From Aralia elata (Eukaryota; Streptophyta; Magnoliopsida; Apiales; Araliaceae), in the NCBI GenBank assembly GCA_034770075.1, contig CM068380.1:25164638-25228637 (forward strand): 64,000 nucleotides of DNA. Reading direction: 5' to 3'. How positions within the stretch are numbered: position 1 is the first letter of the stretch; every line of letters begins with the position of its first letter. Below the pieces are notes generated by a model that ran no database searches, was not told the DNA's origin, and saw nothing but the letters and a program-made list of their open reading frames with translations. Positions 55,866 to 64,000 of the stretch are shown in pieces. Position numbers and translations under genes: made by a program.

Positions 55866-58015
55866 TTACATAGAAATTCGATAAAAGGATGAGCCGACGT
55901 TATGCTTCGGCCTCATGGAGGGGTCAAGTTTGTTCTGCTGCATTTTTTCCTTGTCTTTGGTCCGGGCATCCTGATATCCGAGGATGAACTGCTCTGCCAC
56001 AACATCGGTAAGCTCAGCCGAGCTGCGGTATTCCTGAATGAACAAACGCTTAAGCTCTTCGGTCGGCAGCGGCGCCGATGTCTTGTACTCAGCAAAAGCC
56101 TTGGCCATGGCGCCACGCTCCTCTTCGGACAATTTGAGCTTTACCTCGACGCTCTCAAGCTTGGTGGACACCGAGCGCAGTTCGCTCTTCAGACCAGTAC
56201 ACTCCCCCTTTACCTCGTTGCACTCCCGCTGCAGGTGATTGTAGTTGTCGGCGAGTGTTTGTCGGCACTGTTCCCCCTCAATGGCTTCTTCTTTGAGCTT
56301 GGCCACTTCGGCCCGAAGCTCCTCCAGTTGGGCCGAGGTCCTGGCATGCTCCTCCTTCTCCTTCTTCCAGCCAGCCATAGCAGATAGGCGCCTTGCCTCT
56401 TGCCGGGATGCTTCGGCCTCGAACTCCTTTAGCCTTGCTTCGGAGTGAGCAACCTGACGACGAAGCCGACTGGCGGCAGCGCAAGCCTAAAGACAAAGAT
56501 AAAAGGCCATCACATTCACACGCATATCTAATACAAGTTCGGAAGAGGAACTAAAAAAAGCAAATACTCACTCGGCTCATATAGATGACGTGCATATCCG
56601 CCAGATCCTGAAGGCCGGAGTCCTCGAACCTATCGTCATCCTCCGGCAAAGCGAAGGCGTCCATAAGGTCGAAGGGGAAATCATTTGTACCCACCGGCCA
56701 CAACGTCGCAGGGCTGGGACTGTCCTGGACATGAATGGGAGATTGTTGTCCTGAAGCCGAAGCGACATGCTGCCGTTTGGCCGGGGGTCCCGAAGTGGAG
56801 CCTTCGCGCTCCTGCCGATGAACAGGAGATCGGGCCTCGTCCATCGGAGGGTCGACATGGTGGACCGTAACCACTGGCCGGCCGACGGGATCTCCGCAGT
56901 AGGAGGTTCGGTGCCAAGGTCTTCAGCAATTGGGGGGACGATCGGCAGGACTGGCTGAGGGGTCTGAACGACTTTAGGAGGGACAGTTTTTTCAGCGGTC
57001 TTCGTCAACCTCCTTCGTTTTACTCGAAGGACATTGGCCCTCTCGGATGGGGGAATGTCAAGGATGCTGGTAGGGACAGCGGAAGATCCGGCCATCGGGA
57101 TGGCAGTTATTGGCAGAACTAGTGGGGGTCGACTTGTGGGTTCGGGCGGCAATATCGACTCTTCGGCTGGGTCAGCTGACGAATGGCCGACGTCTGGAAT
57201 TGAAGACGGTTTGATGAGAAGTACTACACAAAAAAGACAACTTGATCAGTAAAAGAAAATCTGATGTAACTCATATATTAAACACGAAGTATTCAGGACT
57301 CACATTTGTGGTTGTATAACCAGTTCGGATCACTCAGGACTTCGAGGCTCCATTCTTTCTTCGGCAGCTTCTCTAGGAGCTTCCCTAACTCCTGAAGACG
57401 GGCGTGTGAGATCTCCCCAAGGCCCACATTGTCATGAGAAGATTCCGCCCAGTTATGAACCTCTCGAAAGCTAGGTCCGTTGACATAAAACCACAAGGAA
57501 TGCCATCCCTTATTGCTCGAAGGGGTTTTTATCAGCGGACGCTTTTCGAGAGTCCTGCTCGACTGCCTGTTGATTTGCCTGAACCCAGCCTCCCGAGATC
57601 GGCTCATGACAAAGATGGTGAAGAAGTGGTCGATGGTGGGAGCAATGCCGAGCTCGTGGCAGAAGGCGATAAAGTCGACGATGTGGATATAGGAGTTTGG
57701 CACCAACTGGGCGAAGCCGACTCCGATGAAACTCAAGAGAGTGATGATGAAGGCGTGGAGGGGAAAACGTACGCCGTATTTGAGGGCACTAAGGGACACA
57801 GCGGTCCATCCATCGGGACGATGGTACATCCGCTCGGTGTGGAGAGGGGCGCGGATGTCATAGTTAGTAGGGATGCAATACAACTTGCGGATCCCTTCCA
57901 AATCTTTCGGACCGATAGTGGAAACAGTGTTGATGTGGGCGTAAGTTCCTTCGTCCGAGTACTCCTTGATCATCATTTCAACTCGGGCCTAAGAAACGGT
58001 CTTTGAACCAGCCAT
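55866..58015 (-). pseudogene. Antisense three-exon gene of the Tat element
   Basis: I place minus-strand exons at 57,304-58,015, 56,572-57,223 and 55,866-56,486. Donors are GTGAGT twice; acceptors are TGTGTAG and TCTTTAG; phases fit. Exon 1 (MAGSKTVS, then after one TAG at 57,989-57,991 ARVEMMIKEYSDEG...) holds a domain like the plant putative gypsy-type transposon family (FPLHAFIITLLSFIGVGFAQ and HSLWFYVNGPSF). Exon 2 codes for a Pro-rich linker with a basic patch (RVKRRRLTK) and an acidic end; it contains a one-base-type frameshift near 56,880. Exon 3 codes for a coiled coil (ARLKEFEAEASRQEARR, LEELRAEVAKLKEEA, TGLKSELRSVSTKLESVEVK). The protein would be near 660 residues. Function unknown. 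It needs its own promoter, possibly in the 3' LTR read backwards, and its transcript would be complementary to nothing in pol. Confidence 0.75.
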
Positions 58016-58334
58016 CGGAACAGTCACGTTCCTAATTGTGAGGTGGGCTGCGGAGAAAAGATGTGCAGAGAATGCAAGTGCAGAGAAATCAACGAAAGTA
58101 AGAGAGAGAGTGTGGAGGCTCGAAATGTGGCGGTCTCTTTTTGAAGAGGAAAGGTTTTTAATGACCGCCCTTTGGCTTCCCACACGTTTCCCCACGTACG
58201 ACATAGTGGGTGCGGAAAAGAAGGGAAATGGTGATACGTGCCAAGAACGGTTATGGAAATCAGGGTCGTGGGCTTTCCGGTCCGGCGATGGGCCTTGGAC
58301 GTCGTACTCTTCTAATACAATGGCCCATTGCATC
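58016..58334 (-). other. Presumed promoter and leader of the antisense gene
   Basis: 320 bases between the antisense ATG (58,015 on minus) and the polypurine tract. A minus-strand frame crosses it (57,989-58,390), but with no known domain and running through the LTR boundary. No clear TATA box was seen on minus. Confidence 0.35.
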
Positions 58335-58351
58335 AGAAGACTGGGGGGCAA
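58335..58351 (+). promoter_or_regulatory. Polypurine tract of the Tat element
   Basis: AGAAGACTGGGGGGCAA abuts the 3' LTR start. A G6 run with CAA before TGT is a common form in Tat elements. Confidence 0.8.
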
Positions 58352-58891
58352 TGTTGGGAGGTGAATTGACAAGGCTTGATAAAAGCCCAAATATTACAAA
58401 TTGGCAAGGCCCAAGCATCACAAATCAAGTAAGTCCAACAAGCAGTGGGTAGTGGGCCCTGGTGAGGTGATGGGTCGGCGCCCCCCACGTGGGGGGTCAC
58501 TTTTAACACTGCAGGGACAATTGGAATGTCAGACTGGTGTTCCCGAGGCGTATGTCCGGAGAAAATATGGCGTCTATCTCCTTTTAATAAAGTTCAGTAT
58601 AAGCCCATGACATTGGACCAAAGAAGGGGGCCCGGGTCTCGAGAGATACGCGGTGCAGAGATTCTACTATAAGGGATGAGGTTCATTTCATTCAAGAGGT
58701 AATCAACATTTTACAGTACTAGAGCAATATACCTCCATTGTTATACACCTTGTTCAGCCTGTACTTATTCTCACACCGGAGCTATCCCCCGACGGCAAAA
58801 CCGCCCGGAACTCTGAGTGTATTCTTGTTATTGTGCAGGATTGACGCGCTCTTAGTGATTGAGGCGCGTGGACCAATTCTTGGCGTTAACA
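58352..58891 (+). repeat. 3' LTR of the Tat element (540 bp)
   Basis: Starts TGTTGGGAGG and ends GGCGTTAACA, followed by the target copy CAATG. Differs from the 5' LTR at four bases (near 58,448, 58,450, 58,522 and 58,792) and one C in the G-box palindrome. Confidence 0.95.
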
Positions 58892-58896
58892 CAATG

Positions 58897-59780
58897 CATG
58901 ATTTTTAGGTGACAAAAAGTATTGTTGTTATTGCATGATTTTCTGTAAAAAAAAATTGTAATGGGTGTAGACTGTTCTTTTATAATAGATAGTTGATTGT
59001 AAATATGATGAATGATCATGTACTAGATAATTTAATTAATAATATTTGAGTTTCTTGTATTTATGTCATAATTTGTTATGTCATTGAGCCACGATTTATT
59101 TTGTTTGTAAAATAATGTTGACATTTGTTACAAAACAGAGTCAATAATAGATTTGGCAACGATACAATGTTGTTGCTAATCGATAACACTTTCGTTGCTC
59201 TCGAAAAACAATCAGCATCAAACATTATCATTGCTAATTAGATTATAATTATCCATAACAAGACCAATGACAACAAATAATCTTGTTACAAAATAATATA
59301 TGATCGATATATTTTGCACATTTAGTAACGAATATCGTTGCCAAAAAGTATATAATTAGCAACGAAAACTAGTTAAGGCAATAATTTTCATACTGTTCAG
59401 CAACGACAAACATCGTTGGCAAAAATGTCTCAACTGCAACAAAATTTCATCTTCGTTGACAAAAAAAAAGTTATTTTCGTTGCTAATTAGAAGGATTTTG
59501 CAACGAAAGTTGCTTTTCAGTAACAATTTCTTAATAAATTTGCAACAATACATTTCGTTGCTAAATGATCTATGCTTTTACACGAAAATCAACTTTCGTT
59601 GTGAAATATCTCACGTTTTGCAACGATGAAAATAATTTCGTTGCTAGACAATTAGCAACGCTCATTGCGCAACGAACGGTCCAACGACTGAAAAATCGTT
59701 GCAAATGACATTTAGCAACGAAATTTCATATCTTTAGCAACGAAAACTGGTTGTTGCCGAATCGCCATTTTTTTGTAGTG
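58897..59780. repeat. Right interior and subterminal repeats of the CACTA element
   Basis: The first 200 bases look like a gene 3' end or plain AT-rich DNA. From about 59,150 the words GCAACGA/TCGTTGC and GTTGCTAA recur more than 20 times in both orientations, up to the terminus ATTTTTTTGTAGTG. Such a dense subterminal repeat region is typical for CACTA transposase binding. The right side is longer than the left (about 630 against 220 bases on its near side). Confidence 0.8.
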
Positions 59781-59891
59781 ACACTTATTAGTTGTAAATG
59801 GGAAAATTCGTATTTGTATTTGTATTTTGTGAAATATTATTGGCGACTCAAAATGGGTTGTATGGACCTATTTTGGGGGCGTCACAACCAT

Positions 59892-60597
59892 CCCTAAATT
59901 CGACTGACACACGATGCTCCCGTAAATCATACACTCTTAACAACTCGGACATTGTAGAAGTCAGAATGGGGAAGCGATAATCAGCAACCTCGGTAAAAGG
60001 ATGAAAAATTTGAGTCTAACTAAAATGACCCATCACTGCCAAAAGGTGATGAGTAGTGACACCCCGTAAACCGCCGATACGGATGAAATCAAACCTCATT
60101 GCATGCATCAGAAAGCTCAAAAAGGAGCAGTATCCAAAGTAAACCAATATGGAAAACGAATCCTCGATAGATGAAAAGAAGTCAGCCTAAGAAGGTCCAT
60201 CCACGCAAGAAGCAGGACGGAAGGCAAATCACGAAGCAATGTTGTGTCCCAAACAGACGACACCCTAAATTCATGACTTAACCTTAGGAGACGACTCCTA
60301 GGTTATTTACGATTCGACTTAAATTTAGGAGACAACACCTTAGATTCACAACTTGACCTTAGGAGACAACCCTCAAGTTATTGACGATTCAACTTAAATC
60401 TAAAAGATGACATCCTAAATTCACGACTTAACCTTAAGAGACGATCCCTAGGTTATTTATGATTCGACTTGACTCTAGGAGATGATACCCTAGACATTCC
60501 CCAACAACACAATTCATATAGGCACATGACACACACACACACTTCACATCTCTCAAGACATTTCACTTTTTAAGGAAAGCATTAGGAAAGCGGTAAC
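59892..60597. other. Continuation of the old Tat-type relict
   Basis: The first 90 bases continue the minus-strand ORF interrupted at 14,482. The rest is non-coding and includes a 75 bp tandem repeat (60,256-60,495) and a CA microsatellite (about 60,528-60,541). No intact ORF. Confidence 0.5.
60256..60495 (+). repeat. Tandem repeat, 75 bp unit, 3.2 copies
   Basis: Units start at about 60,256, 60,331 and 60,406, with a partial fourth. Shared words are GA(C/T)GACA(C/T)CCTAAATTCA, GACTTAACCTTAGGAGACGA and GATTCGACTTAAATTTAGGA. Within each unit the halves are related (ACTTAACCTTAGGAGACGA against ACTTAAATTTAGGAGACAA). Copies differ by about 10-15%. Confidence 0.85.
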
Positions 60598-62607
60598 TGT
60601 AATACCCGGTTAAAAAAAGAAGATAATAATACTAATATAATTAGATAATAGAAGTGTAACTAATAATTTTTTTAATGCATATCTAAATCCTATAAAGATA
60701 AGATAAGTAATTTAAGTTGTAACAACCTTTTTAAATTTTAAAAGGGCTCTTTTACTTGGTAACCTATTTTGCAAAGGAATTAAATATATTTAAACAACTA
60801 GAGAGAGAAAAACGTAAAAATATTTGGCTTGGAGTACTGTAGAACAGAGAAGAAGAAAAGAAGAAAACTCAAATAGGTAAATCTAAATCTTCTTTTTCTT
60901 TTTAATTATGGGATGATAATTGTCTTATATGGGTATGATTAAATTTGTAAACAGTCATATATATACATAATTTATGTAAATAAAAAGAAATTATTTAGTT
61001 ATTTTTCTACATAATATGTATATCTTCCGATGTGCTTGTATACAAATTTAATTGGAGTATACAAAGATTTATGATTGTGTTACTTCGTTACTGTATTGTA
61101 TTTATTAACTTGTATGTCAATAATTAAAGTTTTCCTATATGTACATGTGTAGTTATATAATATAGATTGTATATTATATATTGTATATTTGTATTTGGCG
61201 ATATCGTAGGTACAAATGTGTACCTGTATGTATGTAAGTTATATATATGCATATTCATATTAGTCTAAATCATGGCCTCTGCCATCATATGCATAGTGTC
61301 CGTAATTGAGTGTATTGGTAAACGGAATTGTTATATTAATTTATATGTATACTCAATAACAGAATGAATTTAAATAGTTACACTAAACATTTATTTTAAT
61401 TTTAATGTTATAGTTTCAACTCCTAAGTTATTAAAATTTCATAAAAATATTATAATTTTAGTATATTAACTAAATACAAATTGAATTAAAAATAAATATT
61501 AAGTATTAGTGTTTGTAAGATATCAATTAAAATACGTTTGGGTTAGGATATTGTATCCTAATGATTTTTATTTGTTCTAATGTTATATTTAGGACTTATT
61601 CGCTTTTAATTTCGTATTTCGCAATATCAAGGTAAGTGGCTTTTCAAACTATTTAGTGTTTCTAAATTATCGTCTACTTATATGTATGCCTTAGTAATTA
61701 CTCGATTTCCTAAATGTATAGTTTCAAAATTTGATATATTTTATTTAAGGCTTCCATTTAAATTAAAATATTATGTTCTTTATTTCAAACTTCGGATCAA
61801 GTATTTATTTTTGAACTGTGAAATGGGATTATATGATTTTGAACTGTAAAAAAAATATCGTTTAGAATATCGATAATAATGACAAAAGTTTTTGAAATCC
61901 TCAGTCCGACTGTGTATAGAACCCGCTAGTATTTACGTTTAGTTCTGGAGCTAATATATGACCTACTAAGGCGCACACCTTTTAAATGCCCTTCGAGGAG
62001 CGTACATTTTTTTATAGATATCTTAGTAGGGTGCGTGAACATTGACACTATCGAACTTTTGGGTCGTGCTACAGGGCTATTGTAATCTTAGTCCTAGGAC
62101 TGTGGATTAAAAGATATATTGTATACATTGAAATCATTTTTGAATTGTTTTAGTTTTGAAAGCAAATATACTATTGTTATTGAACTAAAAGATATTTCGA
62201 AAAAGTATTTTTGCAAATTGTACTTAATTCGGCTAGATAAGGAGGATTGTAACTTGCTGAGCTTTATCGCTCACCACTTACAAATTTTTTACATGTTCCA
62301 TTGTTTAGAGCTGAGCACTTATTTGATGCACTTTGGATAGTTGAAGATTTATTTAAAATGTCATTTCCTTTAATGTTGAATTTAGATAGAAACTATTAGT
62401 TTCGAAGAGCTACGTCTCCATTTTACGTTTTTGATATTTGGTAGTATTTCACTTTGAAATGGATTTGAAATCTGTTATTATTGGGTTTAATTTAAGATTA
62501 TTATTGAATTATTTTGTTTGGGATGCACTATTGATATTGTTATCTTGCGGGTCTTTGGGCTTGCGGCGTGTAGCACTTTGGGCCTGTAGCGGGTTCGGGG
62601 TGTTACA
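60598..62607 (+). mobile_element. Solo LTR of a Ty3/gypsy-like element (2.0 kb)
   Basis: Starts TGTAATACCCGGTT and ends TTCGGGGTGTTACA; the two ends are inverted repeats of about ten bases with one mismatch. Flanks are GTAAC (60,593-60,597) and GCAAC (62,608-62,612), a target duplication with one C/T mismatch. No PBS, polypurine tract or internal region adjoins. The TGTAA(T/C)ACCC end is common in chromovirus-type LTRs, so the lineage is a guess. Confidence 0.7.
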
Positions 62608-62612
62608 GCAAC

Positions 62613-63014
62613 CGTGTCTTCACGGAAGTCGGAGGTGCCTAATATCTTCCCCTCTCTTAAGCAAGTCCCTAAACTTTATGAATCTCGGTTGCGGGCCAAT
62701 TTTTCAGAGTCACATAATGGGCCATCATAATTGTTAAAACCTAAAAATCCGGATAAGTTAGTACATCCATTTAAACTTTTACCAACTAGCGACTCTGTTT
62801 AATTGACCCCCATTAAAATCAAACTTCAAACCCTGTCAACATTTATGTCGGTTCTTTTCCAAAAACACCCTTAGAATTAATAAATCTCAATAAAAATAAA
62901 TAAATAAATAAGGTAAAGAGTGAAGAGAAGAAAAAGAAAAAAATCCCAGCGTCGACACTAAGCGATCATCGAGCTAACTTCCTTAATTCTCGATTGTAGA
63001 GTCCCAAAACCCTA
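62613..63014 (+). other. Tat/Ogre-like LTR end and leader
   Basis: The segment at 62,735-62,880 matches the reverse complement of about 360-490: shared TTAAAACCTAAAAATC, GACTCTGT, CCCCCATTAAAATCAAACTT and GTCAACATTTATGTC. GCGACTCTGTTTAATTG at about 62,788 may be a decayed primer binding site. The LTR would thus end near 62,785, and the following DNA would be an internal leader on the plus strand. The upstream LTR limit was not found. Confidence 0.4.
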
Positions 63015-63859
63015 CGATTAAAACTTAAAATAGTCCAACTCAATCACCCACTCCTATACATATATATTCTTCACCTAACCTATCTTCTGAATATATACAC
63101 TCTACATCTCCATCTCCTCAATCTTCTCGGATCGCAGATTTACCTACCTCTCTAATCATTGAGTCAACTGACCCTCCTGTACATACTCCAACCACTAACT
63201 ATACAGATATACCATCTACTTTTCATACTTATACAGGTATACCCTCCTCCTCCAATAGTCCAAACTTAGATTTAGCTCTCTCTCATTCTTTATTTAATCA
63301 CATGAATCGGGGTACTGCAAGCGGAGTTGAAGCTATTGTTGAACAGATACTCGAAAGAGTTTCGGTGGTACCATCCAAGATCCAGTTAGAACACATGTTA
63401 GAAGCTATATTTGAAGAGTGTAATGTTGCTATTAAGGACACTGCCACAGGTATCCAACGAAGTCTTGCTCACATTGCCAAGACTGCATCCAAAGTCTCTA
63501 GCGAAATATCTAAAAAATTCGAAAAGAAAATAAATGAATTAATAAAGACCATTATTGAAAACCTATCCAAGAGTGATGAGCTCTACTTTCAAAATATCAC
63601 TAAGCATAAAGCAGTGGTTCTATCTCTTCAAAACACCAATATAGAATCTATCAAGCTCCTCTCGGATAAAATTTTCTCTATGAGCTCCTCTCTGCTCGAC
63701 TTCAAGAGTCTTGTTAGCCAGTTAATGGAAAGGACAGATAATGCTATGACACTTGTTCACCATCAATGCGATCAAGCTGAAGCCAGGTATCAAGAGTCCA
63801 TAGATGACATCTCTTTGTCTAGAAGCCAAATGCAAGAACTGGTTAACATGGTCAAATAA
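63015..63859 (+). CDS. Unrecognised helical, coiled-coil ORF, probably retroelement-derived
   Basis: The frame is open from about 63,020 to TAA at 63,857-63,859; the only in-frame ATG is 63,302, giving 185 residues. The part before that ATG is Ser/Thr/Pro-rich (SPSPQSSRIADLPTSLI). The rest is predicted by eye as long amphipathic helices (KKFEKKINELIKTIIENLSK, ESIKLLSDKIFSMSSSLLD). After the stop the same frame goes on with LSEEVNALRIE and a Lys/Gly/Glu-Arg tail, so the stop may be recent. It follows a Tat/Ogre-like LTR end, where Ogre elements have an extra ORF upstream of gag; by position it could be that. I recognise no domain. Confidence 0.45.
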
Positions 63860-64000
63860 CTTTCTGAAGAAGTAAATGCTTTACGAATTGAATGAGATGC
63901 TAACAAAAAGGGGGAGAGGAGACGACCTCAACAATCATCAATCGTGTCTCCTCCTATCCTTCTAGAATTTCTTCTGCACCTTAAGCCATACCTCTGGGCC
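63860..64000 (+). other. Right edge, coding-like continuation of the previous ORF
   Basis: After TAA the frame reads another 12 codons to TGA (about 63,896) and then a basic stretch. The window ends before anything else can be defined. Confidence 0.3.

Larger units (their letters stand above)
49278..58891 (+). mobile_element. Tat-lineage Ty3/gypsy retrotransposon with an antisense gene (9.6 kb)
   Basis: LTRs of 539 and 540 bp; target duplication CAATG at 49,273-49,277 and 58,892-58,896. Gag-pol is followed by a second, archaeal-type RNase H before integrase, the mark of the Tat clade. Between pol and the 3' LTR lies a three-exon gene on the opposite strand; antisense ORFs in this place are known from Tat elements such as Retand and Grande. 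LTRs differ at 4 bases plus one gap by eye. The sense frame has two TAG codons and the antisense gene one TAG and one frameshift. It is inserted in the captured MAP65 region of the CACTA element. Confidence 0.92.
17090..59780. mobile_element. Non-autonomous CACTA (En/Spm-type) transposon carrying host gene fragments
   Basis: The left end is CACTACAAAAAAATGGACATTC and the right end, on the other strand, CACTACAAAAAAATGGCGATTC, with similarity going on through CGGCAAC (about 27 bp, two mismatches). The 3-base target duplication ACA is present at 17,087-17,089 and 59,781-59,783. Both subterminal regions are full of GCAACGA/TCGTTGC words, as expected for CACTA subterminal transposase-binding repeats. 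Two LTR retrotransposons lie inside; without them the element is about 6.1 kb. I see no TNPD-like transposase. Instead it carries exon-intron pieces of at least three genes (45,899-49,165). This matches a Pack-CACTA, a gene-capturing deletion derivative. Confidence 0.88.
14483..59886 (+). mobile_element. Solo LTR of a chromovirus-like Ty3/gypsy element, split by a CACTA transposon
   Basis: The left piece starts TGTAAGACCCCGAC at 14,483 and runs to 17,089. The right piece (59,784-59,886) ends TTTTGGGGGCGTCACA. Flanking five-base repeats are identical: ACCAT at 14,478-14,482 and 59,887-59,891. The end is almost the same as the Tekay LTR end (TTTGGGGGCGTCACA), hence the lineage guess. Without the inserted CACTA element and one copy of its duplication the LTR is about 2,710 bp. 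No PBS or internal region follows either end, so it is solo. It contains a promoter-like TATAAATAG and two tandem-repeat blocks. It had landed in the minus-strand ORF of an older Tat relict. Confidence 0.85.

Noticed and set aside
55902..56387. 161-codon plus-strand frame over the antisense gene's last exon
   Set aside because: The minus strand shows coiled-coil periodicity and fits splice phases; the plus frame is a shadow.
57434..58006. 190-codon plus-strand frame over antisense exon 1
   Set aside because: The complementary frame has a family-like domain and proper splice donor; this one has none.
60256..60495. Regular 75 bp repeats considered as a CRISPR-like array
   Set aside because: Units are head-to-tail without unique spacers and the DNA is plant nuclear.

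Overview
This window is plant nuclear DNA, almost certainly from an angiosperm with a repeat-rich genome. The signs are one intron-containing host gene with a plastid-type N-terminus, several Ty3/gypsy LTR retrotransposons of plant-specific lineages (Athila, Tekay/Del chromovirus, Tat), a CACTA DNA transposon, a long-TIR Mutator-like element and AT-rich intergenic DNA. I cannot name the species. I saw no rRNA, tRNA or CRISPR.

Left part (1-12,345). Positions 1-3,907 are the end of a Tat/Ogre-type LTR element on the minus strand. Its LTR is interrupted by a solo Athila-type LTR (1,819-3,311). The only convincing host gene, a dienelactone-hydrolase-family gene of three exons, lies on the minus strand at 5,052-7,887. 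It is followed by a 22-24 bp minisatellite (about 8,972-9,405), a 1.45 kb Mutator-like element with TIRs over 400 bp (9,964-11,413) and AT-rich DNA.

Central nest (about 12,365-62,607). An old Tat-type relict, with an integrase pseudogene on plus and a decayed ORF on minus, was invaded twice by chromovirus-like LTRs that survive as solo LTRs. One is 14,483-59,886 (TSD ACCAT), the other 60,598-62,607. The first solo LTR was then split by a CACTA transposon (17,090-59,780, TSD ACA). About 6.1 kb of that transposon is its own sequence. It carries exon-intron fragments of at least three host genes: a plastid-type pyruvate kinase, a PRMT1-like arginine methyltransferase and a MAP65. The CACTA element was in turn hit by a Tekay/Del element (17,311-44,274, TSD AAATT) and a Tat element (49,278-58,891, TSD CAATG). 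The Tekay element was finally split by an Athila element on minus (22,065-34,381, TSD AGGAC). LTR comparison by eye agrees with this order: 3 substitutions in about 1.6 kb for Athila, about 26 differences in about 4.3 kb for Tekay, and 4 substitutions in 540 bp for Tat.

How the parts work. Each retroelement shows its lineage's parts in order: LTR, primer binding site, gag, protease, reverse transcriptase, RNase H, integrase, polypurine tract. Each coding region is broken by one or a few nonsense or frameshift changes. Several of the nonsense codons fit C-to-T decay of methylated cytosine. Two elements carry extra genes: a coiled-coil ORF upstream of gag in Tekay, and a three-exon antisense gene downstream of pol in Tat. 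The CACTA element has no visible transposase, so it looks like a non-autonomous gene-capturing (Pack-type) element.

Right edge (62,608-64,000). This holds a Tat/Ogre-like LTR end, inverted relative to the one at 360-490, followed by an unassigned coiled-coil ORF.
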